A DNA stretch of 64,000 nt from contig NZ_PVWK01000126.1 in NCBI RefSeq assembly GCF_003003795.1, positions 33,830-97,829 on the forward strand, given 5' to 3'. This document shows positions 44,638 through 51,757 of the stretch, piece by piece. Source of the stretch: Stenomitos frigidus ULC18 (GTDB lineage: Bacteria > Cyanobacteriota > Cyanobacteriia > Leptolyngbyales > Leptolyngbyaceae). Numbering within the stretch: the first letter of the stretch is position 1; every line of letters starts with the position of its first letter. A model generated the notes under the pieces. That model did not search any database and was not told the origin of the DNA. It saw nothing but the letters and a program-made list of their open reading frames with translations. The translations under genes and the position numbers were made by a program.

Positions 44638-47555
44638 TTCCTAAATTTCCAGTTTTTCGCATCACAATAAAATCGCATATCACAGCCCTTACACAGCTTG
44701 GTGGGGCGTTCTGGAATCTGGAAATCTTTACCCTCGATGCGGTGAACGACTTGATCAAAAGTAGTGATGGTGCGATCAATCGAGCGGTCATCTTTGGGGA
44801 AGGTGATGTAAGGATTGCCTGACTCTTCAGAAGTGTAGTAGAGGTGCATTTTGCTGACCGTATGCCCGGTGCGCTCCTCAACAATGTGGGAATAGACCTC
44901 TAGCTGTCTGCGGTAGCGATCGAGCTTTTCCCGGTCTTTGCGGTTGTTCACATCCAGCTTTTTCTCTGACTTGAAATCCACAATCTCAACCGTGTTGCCC
45001 TCCCCCTGAATCAAGTCAATACTGCCTGACAAAATGTATTCATCCTTCACCAGCGACACATCCACCTCAGCTTCCTGGATGTGTGACCAGTTGCCCTGAT
45101 TCCGGTGGTAATAGCGCGTCACCTGCTCCAATGCTGCCCGCTTCACGTTGGGTGCTAGATATGCCCGTTCTCGCTTGGTCAGATAAGCATAGTTGCTATC
45201 AAACCAGCGGATCACCTGTTCCTCTGACAGCTTGTGTTCCTCTCCTCTCAGAACCGTCTTGTGAATGTCCTCAATGGTTTGATGCACCACCGTCCCAAAC
45301 AGGATGGCGTTGGTTTCACTGGGGGCAAACTCCAATTCTTTGAAGAAGCGGTACTGCTCAGCACAGTTTTCAAATAGGGTCAGGTGGGAGGTAAAGGAGT
45401 ATTCCCGCTTCAGGTTTACGTCTTTGACTGACTCTAGCGCGATCGCAGCAGGGTTAAAGCTGGCATCTCTCCAGTCGATCAGTTCTCGGTAGAAGTCTAG
45501 AAAATATTTGGAAGGGGTTTGACCTCTGCCCTGCTTCTCCTGGCAGGTGAGCACCAACAGATTTTGGGCACGGGAAAAGGCAGTGTAGAAGAGACGGCGA
45601 AAATCAAAAAATTTGGTCAACTCCAACGGCTCAAAGGGCGGTCTCAGTAGGTAATCATTCTCTAACACCTCATTCAGCGGGGTGTGTTGTTTGCGGGGAA
45701 CTGCTTCCAGAGAACCGACAATGACCACCGGGAACTCTAGCCCCTTCGATTGATGGACTGTCAGAAACGAGACGCAGCCGCTAGGGGCATATTCTGAGGT
45801 GTCTTCATACTCATCAATACCGCCATCCTGAAGGAAGCGGAAAAACTGATTGAACAGGTCTTTGAGATTCTTATCCAGAAAGCCAGGGGTTAAGACCTGA
45901 ACGGTGTAGAGGTATTCAAACTTATCGAGCAGTTGCGAGAAAATCGCCAAATTTCGCATCGCACGGCTGTTTTGGATGCCCTTCTGCTTCAGGAAAGCCT
46001 CACCCAGATAACGGCTGAATAGGGGAAACTGGAGCAGGCGATAGAACAAACCAGAAAAGGCATAGTCAGCGTTTTGCGTAAGAGTGAGGTGAGTTTTGGC
46101 GATCGGCCGTGCCCACTTCAGCAAGCTCTCATTCTCTGGTTTACGCAGTTCCTCAACAAATAGGGCAAAACACTGCTGATCGTAGTAATCCCAGATTTTG
46201 AGGTGAGCACCATCCGCCCATTGGCGAATTTGCGGAAACTGGGGAAACAGGAAGATTAATGCCCCAACCATCAACCGGATCTCTTCCCGCTCAAAAAACT
46301 GATTGGAGCGAGGGGAGTAGACATTGATGCCATTGCTTTCAAGGAACTGGAATAGGGCAACAGCTTTGTCACTCTTGACCGAGCGGAACAGGAAGGCAAC
46401 CTGGTTCCAGTCGGTCAGGTTGCCCTGATCTCTGAGGGTATGGAGAAACGCTAAAACCTCCTCATGCCATGCCTGAGCAGTTTGACCCGACACTTTAACA
46501 ACCGTTGGAACGGCTGGAAACTCATCCTCTCTGGGTTCAATCTGCTTCTGATAGCGGAACTCCTGACCATCGTGTTCCCATTCTTGCCCACTCATCCATC
46601 GGTTATAAAAGTCGATGATGTCTGGATGGGAGCGGTAGTTGGTAGTGAGCCGAACCTGTTGGCACTGCCCTTCCGGGAACTTGTCTTTGAACTGGAGGAT
46701 ATTACGGATGGTTGCCCCTCTAAAGCGGTATAGCCCCTGGTCATCGTCCCCAACAACGCAGAGGTTAGGGCGATCGCCCGCTAGCAGATTCAGGATGAGT
46801 TCCTGGATGGTGTTGGTATCCTGATACTCATCCACCATTAGGTATTGCAGCTTTGAGCGAAGTTCAGCCAGGATAACAGGGCTATTCTTCAGCAATTTGA
46901 GGGCTTCAAGCTGGATCGTGGAAAAGTCGATCGCGTTCTCTTCCTCCAGGTGTTTTTGATAGAGGGCGTAGCATTGCCCCAACACGCTTACCTCTAAATC
47001 AGAAGCATTGATCAGCTTGTCTGCGTCTAACGCTTCCTCAGTCGCGGTATTCAGCCACTTGAGCAGGGTTTGAGATTTGTTCCAGGATGACTGTTCGCGA
47101 TCGCCTATGACTAATTCACTGTTCGCGATCGCCTCATACTCACTCAGCCGCCTGTAAAGAAAATATTGCTGGTCAAACTGATCCATCATCATGAAGTTAC
47201 GCTTCAGCCGGGTAAACTCCCGATGGTCATCCAGCCAGCGCAAGCAAATAGAGTGGAACGTCCCCAAGTACATCTCATTGAGGTTGAACCGAACTCCAAC
47301 CTCAATGAGGCGGTTAGCAATGCGGGTTGTAAGTTCCTGAGCCGCTTTGTCAGTAAAGGTCACAACAAAGAGGTTCTCTGGTTCTACGTTTTTGTGCGTA
47401 ATGAGGTAAACAATTCTCTCGACTAGTGTAAAAGTTTTTCCAGAACCAGGGCCAGCGATGATGAGCAGCGCCCCCTCAGTGTGAGCGATCGCCTGTTGCT
47501 GTTGAGGGTTGGCTTTGCTAGAGAACCTGACTGGGGCAACCGTCATAAGGTTCAA
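44634..47555 (-). CDS. UvrD/PcrA-family helicase fused to Fe-S PD-(D/E)xK nuclease
   Basis: A 973-residue SF1A helicase-nuclease. Motif I is LLIIAGPGSGKTFTLVERIV, motif II is LMVDEYQDTNTIQELIL, motif III is VVGDDDQGLYRFRGAT, and motif V is FLTVHQSKGLEFPVVIVGSL. The C-terminal 250 residues are a Cas4/RecB-like nuclease (GSIDLIQGEGNTVEIVDFKS) with a cysteine set (FENCAEQYRF; LCKGCDMRFYC) for an iron-sulphur cluster, as in AdnB. No partner subunit is nearby. It may serve element replication or defence. Confidence 0.9.
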   Translation of the reverse strand: MNLMTVAPVRFSSKANPQQQQAIAHTEGALLIIAGPGSGKTFTLVERIVYLITHKNVEPENLFVVTFTDKAAQELTTRIANRLIEVGVRFNLNEMYLGTFHSICLRWLDDHREFTRLKRNFMMMDQFDQQYFLYRRLSEYEAIANSELVIGDREQSSWNKSQTLLKWLNTATEEALDADKLINASDLEVSVLGQCYALYQKHLEEENAIDFSTIQLEALKLLKNSPVILAELRSKLQYLMVDEYQDTNTIQELILNLLAGDRPNLCVVGDDDQGLYRFRGATIRNILQFKDKFPEGQCQQVRLTTNYRSHPDIIDFYNRWMSGQEWEHDGQEFRYQKQIEPREDEFPAVPTVVKVSGQTAQAWHEEVLAFLHTLRDQGNLTDWNQVAFLFRSVKSDKAVALFQFLESNGINVYSPRSNQFFEREEIRLMVGALIFLFPQFPQIRQWADGAHLKIWDYYDQQCFALFVEELRKPENESLLKWARPIAKTHLTLTQNADYAFSGLFYRLLQFPLFSRYLGEAFLKQKGIQNSRAMRNLAIFSQLLDKFEYLYTVQVLTPGFLDKNLKDLFNQFFRFLQDGGIDEYEDTSEYAPSGCVSFLTVHQSKGLEFPVVIVGSLEAVPRKQHTPLNEVLENDYLLRPPFEPLELTKFFDFRRLFYTAFSRAQNLLVLTCQEKQGRGQTPSKYFLDFYRELIDWRDASFNPAAIALESVKDVNLKREYSFTSHLTLFENCAEQYRFFKELEFAPSETNAILFGTVVHQTIEDIHKTVLRGEEHKLSEEQVIRWFDSNYAYLTKRERAYLAPNVKRAALEQVTRYYHRNQGNWSHIQEAEVDVSLVKDEYILSGSIDLIQGEGNTVEIVDFKSEKKLDVNNRKDREKLDRYRRQLEVYSHIVEERTGHTVSKMHLYYTSEESGNPYITFPKDDRSIDRTITTFDQVVHRIEGKDFQIPERPTKLCKGCDMRFYCDAKNWKFRN

Positions 47556-47686
47556 CTCCTGGGAATTAGAGGGATTAATTCAGTATTCCCAGAGCCATTC
47601 GTCACAATTGGATATTTTGGGGGAAGTTTAGAAAGTCTTGACAATCAGATGAAGTAACGCAGAGCATGTACCATTCTGCCAACAAG

Positions 47687-47710
47687 AAACCCGGTAGGAT
47701 TACCGGGTTT
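47687..47710 (-). terminator. hairpin terminator after the 83-residue gene
   Basis: A perfect 10-bp stem AAACCCGGTA/TACCGGGTTT with loop GGAT, followed on the minus strand by TTTCTTGTT. It lies 26 bp after the stop of the gene at 47736. Confidence 0.65.
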
Positions 47711-47735
47711 GAGAAAAGTAACTTGTAGCTCCAAG

Positions 47736-47987
47736 CTACTCAAACAGGTTTACCCGCTTAGTCAGGATCTGCATAACCTCTCCCTGATTAATAGTTGGAA
47801 GCGGTCTAGACCACTCATCCGGTCTTGCATAACCATATCTGAATAACGTCATCACGAAAAAATGCACCACTTGGGGACTCCCGATCGCCAGCACTCGCAA
47901 AATGTCAGGAGAAGGGCGATCGCGTAAGTCAATAAAAGGTTGCTCAGACGTGAGAGCCGTTTGACTACAAGGATTTTCTGTCATCAT
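47736..47987 (-). CDS. small hypothetical protein
   Basis: An 83-residue protein, unrecognised: DLRDRPSPDILRVLAIGSPQ, then VVHFFVMTLFRYGYARPDEW, then NQGEVMQILTKRVNLFE. A GGAG ribosome site lies 8 bp before the ATG at 47987 (a second ATG at 47984). The sequence is well ordered and has a real terminator after it, so it is probably expressed. It is divergent from the HTH gene at 48116. Confidence 0.65.
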   Translation of the reverse strand: MMTENPCSQTALTSEQPFIDLRDRPSPDILRVLAIGSPQVVHFFVMTLFRYGYARPDEWSRPLPTINQGEVMQILTKRVNLFE

Positions 47988-48010
47988 GGTTTTACTCCAT
48001 ATAGGGGTAA

Positions 48011-48051
48011 GCCACCGCAGTTGCCGACCAAAGCTATAGCGGTGGCTTTTT
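48011..48051 (+). terminator. hairpin with T-run in divergent spacer
   Basis: Stem GCCACCGC/GCGGTGGC with a 20-nt loop followed by TTTTT. It reads in the plus direction and lies between two divergent genes, so it could insulate the HTH gene from plus-strand read-through or act in its leader. Confidence 0.45.
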
Positions 48052-48115
48052 AGCCCTTCCATATTCTCATTTTTTAGACATAGGAGCAATGTGAGAATGC
48101 TGGCATTATGAAGGG

Positions 48116-48325
48116 ATGGGCGCAAAGAACCGCATTATGGAGCTTCTGAATCGGCAAGGCACGACCCGGTATCGCTTCTGGAAAGATACCGGGTTAAGTC
48201 GGGCAACTGCCTATCGGCTCTGTGACGATCCGACCTATATCCCCACTGGGGACGTTATAGAAAAGGTCTGCCGCGCCTACGGTTGGCAGCCTGGAGACTT
48301 TATCATCTACGAACCTGACGAGTAG
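48116..48325 (+). CDS. small XRE-type HTH regulator
   Basis: A 69-residue single-domain Cro/CI-like protein: RIMELLNRQGTTRYRFWKDT, then GLSRATAYRLCDDPTYIPTG, then VIEKVCRAYGWQPGDFIIYE. The HTH and the PGDFI ending are typical of the HTH_26 group. It sits at the right end of element 1 and divergent from the 83-residue gene. It probably represses that promoter or an element function. Confidence 0.8.
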   Translation: MGAKNRIMELLNRQGTTRYRFWKDTGLSRATAYRLCDDPTYIPTGDVIEKVCRAYGWQPGDFIIYEPDE

Positions 48326-48461
48326 GTAAGAAACCGAGTTGAAAGGGGCGATCGTCCCCATCAAATGCTGATCAAGGTTGAGCAGGAAATAAATAGTTCC
48401 AGAAAATGCTCTCTGACGGCAATGCGCTTGAAGAAAGCTATTAAAAGACTGAGTAATTTGC

Positions 48462-48485
48462 TTTTAAGATCAGTTTTGAGATCAA
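48462..48485. repeat. tandem 12-bp arm-type site candidates (right end)
   Basis: TTTTAAGATCAG followed directly by TTTTGAGATCAA, in the same orientation as the tandem pair at 26810-26833. It lies 42 bp before the right att repeat. No gene is seen in 48326-48721. Confidence 0.55.
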
Positions 48486-48527
48486 TCTAAAGATTTAATT
48501 GCTGAAAGCCTTATTCAGCAAGGCTAA

Positions 48528-48579
48528 AGCACCACGTTGACATCGTGGGGGTCTCCCGTTCGAGTCGGGATGTGTCCAT
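48528..48579. repeat. attR of element 1 / attL of element 2: 52-bp direct repeat
   Basis: An exact copy of 26669-26720 without the 5' part of the tRNA, so it is not a functional tRNA gene. An integrase gene of the same family starts 142 bp further on, as at the other copy. Confidence 0.92.
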
Positions 48580-48721
48580 CGGCTGAAACTAGCTTCTAGA
48601 GGCGGTTTTGGAGAATCAAATAAGAACCTTGAATCGAGAATAACTATTTATCGGGTATGCCAGCTTGTACCAAGCCATGCCACTTTCAGCCATCATTGGG
48701 TACGGCTGTGGGTATGGATAA

Positions 48722-49817
48722 ATGGCAAAAGTACAGGTAAACCTGGAGAACTTTGAGGGTCGATTGCGGCTGCGTTGGCGGCAGGCGGGCAAGCGCTATT
48801 GCCTTGCACTAGGGCTGAGCGATCGACCGGTAAATCGCCTGGTGGCAGAGCAGAAGGCGCGTGCGATTGAGGCGGATCTTGCTACGGGCAATTTTGACCC
48901 CACACTCCAAAAGTATCGCCCAGCAACAAATAAGCAGGGAGAGATCTTAGTAGTTGAATTATTCAATAAATTCCAATCATTTAAAGCGAAAACCGATATT
49001 GATCGTCGAACGCTAGAGAAGTACCAGGGCTTTCAGCCGAAACTGAAAGAGTTTTTCCAACAAAAAACGGCGCTCTCTGTGACTAGAGAAGACGCTGAAA
49101 GCTTCCGGGCTTGGCTGCTAGAAACCAAGAAGCTAGCTCCAGTGACTGTAAAGGAGCGGATTGGATTGCTGAAAGCCGCTTACGAGTGGGGCAGACAGAA
49201 TAAAGTTAATCACTGAAAATCCGTTTGCCGACATACGGGTGAAGGTGCCTGCGTCACCGCCGCCAGATGTGTTCACCGAGATTGAGCGGCAGCTCATTAT
49301 TGAGGCGTTCCGCGCTCATCCGGTTTATCACTACTTTGCAGATTACGTTGAGTTCGCCATGTTCGCCGGGATGCGCCCTGGTGAGCTGATTGGCTTGCGG
49401 TGGCGATCGGTCTCTCCTGACTGCTCCACAATCACCATCTGGGAAAGCCACAGCCGGGGACGGCGGAAGGAAACCAAAACCAATCAGACACGAGTGATTG
49501 CCCTGAACAGTCGGTTACGGTCAATTCTAGAGGCAAGGCGACCGGATAAACCCGATCTAGAGAGATTAGTTTTCTCGTCAGTGAAAGGCGGCACGATGGA
49601 TGACCACAACTTCAGGAACCGTGCCTGGAAGCCAATTTTAGACAGTCTAGGGTTGGATTATCGCAAGCCCTATACCACTCGACATACAGCGCACAGCCAT
49701 TTGCTCGATCAGGGCTGGTCCCCCTCAGAAGTGGCAGAAACGATGGGCAACTCGGTGCGTGTAGTTTACAGCCGGTACGCTGGGAATGTGAAGGGACGGC
49801 GACCGCTGCCAGACTAA
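48722..49817 (+). pseudogene. int: tyrosine integrase of element 2, one-base frameshift
   Basis: Two open pieces join if one A is removed from the AAA at 49202-49204. The first ends AAYEWGRQN and the second goes on with KLITENPFADIRVKVPAS. Together they give about 365 residues. The N-terminus (GRLRLRWRQAGKRYCLALGL) matches the arm-binding part of the first integrase. The catalytic part has FAGMRPGELIGLRW, TTRHTAHSHLLDQGW and VYSRYAG with the Tyr. As read, the product stops at 165 residues without a catalytic domain. It is either a real lesion or an assembly error. Confidence 0.85.
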
Positions 49818-50092
49818 GCGCTGCGCTTTCCTTTACGCTGGCTGGCTTCGATCGCCTGCTGGAACTGTTGTAGAGCGTTGATGTAGCCATGCGGGTCTAA
49901 GCGGCGATCGCGCCATTTTTCCAGCAGCGTCTGATTGTATTCCCATTCGCCGCTGTCGCGTTGAGTATAGTGAGTCTCCTGCTGCCATTCTTTACTGGGA
50001 TCTTTGCGCCAACGGTTGAGAGTGGTGACGCTGACACCTAACAGCTTCGAGGCTTCATGTTTGGAGATGAAGGGGAAATCTGCTAGCTTCAC
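49814..50092 (-). CDS. excisionase/AlpA-like HTH protein
   Basis: A 92-residue protein with a MerR-like HTH (FISKHEASKLLGVSVTTLNR, then W-R-K), a wing (SGEWEYNQTLLEKWRDRR) and a basic tail. It starts at GTG 50092 with AGGAGG upstream and overlaps the ASCH stop as GTGA. It ends overlapping the integrase gene by 4 bp, convergent. Same plan as the protein at 29332-29601 in element 1. Confidence 0.7.
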   Translation of the reverse strand: MKLADFPFISKHEASKLLGVSVTTLNRWRKDPSKEWQQETHYTQRDSGEWEYNQTLLEKWRDRRLDPHGYINALQQFQQAIEASQRKGKRSA

Positions 50093-50466
50093 TGGTTGTC
50101 CTCCTGTGGCTCCCATTTAATCAGCACGCCTTGAAAGGGCAAGCCATGCACCGTTTCAAAAAAGCGTGAGCATGATTCCCAGTCGCTAAAGCCATCGGCC
50201 ACCGCTAATGTCTCCAAGGCGTTTTGAGAGAGCCAGCGATCATCCAGCTTGATGCCCAACTCGTCGTTCATCAACAACGGCTCCACACTGATGCAGATTG
50301 GATCGGGGTTGACCAACTTCCGGCAAGCCCTGGTTCGCATCCCGGTGTAAAGCTGTATGGCTTCACCAGGCTTTGTATGTCGTTTGCGTGGAGCCCTGAT
50401 GGTTTGCCGCTTCAGACCAGCCTCAATCAACGGCACAAACTGCTTTTTGAAGTTGTAAGCCACCAT
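50089..50466 (-). CDS. ASCH-domain protein
   Basis: A 125-residue protein. YNFKKQFVPLIEAGLKRQTI, then RAPRKRHTKPGEAIQLYTGM, then ACRKLVNPDPICISVEPLL is a standard ASCH beta-barrel with its GxKxxTIR segment. ASCH domains bind RNA or modified nucleosides and are common in phages and plasmids. It starts directly after the DUF5131 stop and is coupled to the HTH gene downstream. Confidence 0.82.
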   Translation of the reverse strand: MVAYNFKKQFVPLIEAGLKRQTIRAPRKRHTKPGEAIQLYTGMRTRACRKLVNPDPICISVEPLLMNDELGIKLDDRWLSQNALETLAVADGFSDWESCSRFFETVHGLPFQGVLIKWEPQEDNQ

Positions 50467-51357
50467 CTAAAGCACCTCCCCGTTTCGCAGCGGCACACGT
50501 TGCGTCGGGATTTCACGCGTTTGGAGATCTTCTGGTAGGGCAGCGAGATTGCCGCCTTTAGGATCTTTGAGTGAGTGCTGCATGGCGTGCTGCTCACTGG
50601 AGTCGATCGCGTGGGAGCCTGTCTGCTTGAAGAAAAACGAAACTCCAGCCGCTTGACACTGGCCGCGCAGCGATCGCGCCCACTGCAGATCGAAGGTGCG
50701 GGCCTCTTTGCCTGACTCGCCGCCACAGATGGCCCAGTGCAAACGGTTCTCTGACCTTACATTCGAGGGGAGGCATTTAAGAAGGTTGATAGCCTCCAGC
50801 AGTGGTTCGCAAGAGAGGAAACGCAGCGTCGCAGGCAACGTCAGCAGCAGGGGAATCCGTCTCTCTGCTTGCGCTTGATTTTCCACTGTTGTGCCGAGCC
50901 ACACGTTTGTTGGAGCCTTGCCGTCCAGCCAAGCGGCTGCAAGGGTGTCAGCACCCTTATGCTTCAAGCGAACCACCTCATGCAGGCGCTCGCTCCAGTG
51001 CTCCGGTCGCTTTGTGAGTAGAAGCCAATCGAGCTGGGGCGTGGTCTGAATCAGTGTGAGTAGATCGGCCAGCCAAGCAATGGGCACCTCGTGATCGAGC
51101 CAATCTGCCAACGACGCACAAAAAACGCGCTCGCGGTTGCCTGCCAGTTGTGCCCGCCGCTGCCAGCGTGCTGGTTGTTTCCAGTAGTCTGCTGTAGTGC
51201 GACTTCTCGGCTTACCAGCGCCCCACTCCACGCGATGATACCGACGCTCCATCATGTCTTTGGCATAGCAGTGAGCGCATCCGGGTGAGACTTCGGTGCA
51301 GCCGATCCAGGGATTGAAGGTGTGAGTGGTCCACTCAATTTTGCTATTGCTTGCCAT
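50467..51357 (-). CDS. DUF5131 (phage Gp37/Gp68) family protein
   Basis: A 296-residue protein. It begins MASNSKIEWTTHTFNPWIGC and has the radical-SAM-like cysteine set GCTEVSPGCAHCYA. Other family marks are VFCASLADWLDHEV, LDWLLLTKRPEHW, NVWLGTTVENQAQAERRIP and FLSCEPLLEAI, and GGESGKEARTFDLQWARSLR. The family is common in phages and mobile elements; its reaction is not established. ATG 51357 is chosen with an AAAGGA site upstream; it overlaps the gene before it by 14 bp. Confidence 0.87.
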   Translation of the reverse strand: MASNSKIEWTTHTFNPWIGCTEVSPGCAHCYAKDMMERRYHRVEWGAGKPRSRTTADYWKQPARWQRRAQLAGNRERVFCASLADWLDHEVPIAWLADLLTLIQTTPQLDWLLLTKRPEHWSERLHEVVRLKHKGADTLAAAWLDGKAPTNVWLGTTVENQAQAERRIPLLLTLPATLRFLSCEPLLEAINLLKCLPSNVRSENRLHWAICGGESGKEARTFDLQWARSLRGQCQAAGVSFFFKQTGSHAIDSSEQHAMQHSLKDPKGGNLAALPEDLQTREIPTQRVPLRNGEVL

Positions 51358-51757
51358 GTTTGTCCTTTCGGTTCGAGGCAGATTGATCCGGTGCTTCCTC
51401 CGGTATAACAACCCCTTGAAAAAACTGAGCCAGCGATCGCGCCGCTTCTAGCGCGTCGTCTGGCGGTGTCAAAATGACCTTTTGCTTGAGCCTACCGTCG
51501 GTGATAATCAAGCCGCCGTCGAAGTCGGGATAAACCGTCAGCCGTTGCTGGCCTGTCACTAGCAGCGCCGCACCTTTGAAGTCGTCCCAGTGGAGGCGAT
51601 CGCAGTGTACCAGAGGATACGTCTGATTGCGGCAGTCTAGTAAGCTCGGCACGCCGTTCGCGAAGATGAGGCGGCGTTGGGGCCTAAAGATGGTGCGATC
51701 GACCGTGTAGCAGGCAAAGGGATCGGTCTTCAGCCAGTGGGGAATCGCTACACTCAT
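51344..51757 (-). CDS. hypothetical protein in replication operon
   Basis: A 137-residue protein, unrecognised. LIFANGVPSLLDCRNQTYPL and DDFKGAALLVTGQQRLTVYP suggest a beta-rich fold; the C-terminus is polar. It starts at an ATG that overlaps the stop of the CyRepA1-like gene as ATGA, and ends inside the start of DUF5131. Clearly part of the operon. Confidence 0.65.
   Translation of the reverse strand: MSVAIPHWLKTDPFACYTVDRTIFRPQRRLIFANGVPSLLDCRNQTYPLVHCDRLHWDDFKGAALLVTGQQRLTVYPDFDGGLIITDGRLKQKVILTPPDDALEAARSLAQFFQGVVIPEEAPDQSASNRKDKHGKQ

Larger units (their letters stand above)
26669..48579. mobile_element. integrative element 1 (21.9 kb) in tRNA-Val
   Basis: Bounded by exact 52-bp direct repeats. 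It carries a tyrosine integrase beside attL, a small HTH protein, a primase-helicase, several unknown genes, a type III restriction-modification operon with extra genes, two toxin-antitoxin-like pairs, a UvrD-nuclease and an HTH regulator near the right end. No capsid, tail, relaxase or conjugation genes are seen. Tandem 12-bp motifs near each end may be integrase arm sites. Confidence 0.9.

Noticed and set aside
48528..48579. Second tRNA-Val gene
   Set aside because: Only the 3' 52 bp are present; the acceptor 5' strand and D arm are missing. It is an att copy.
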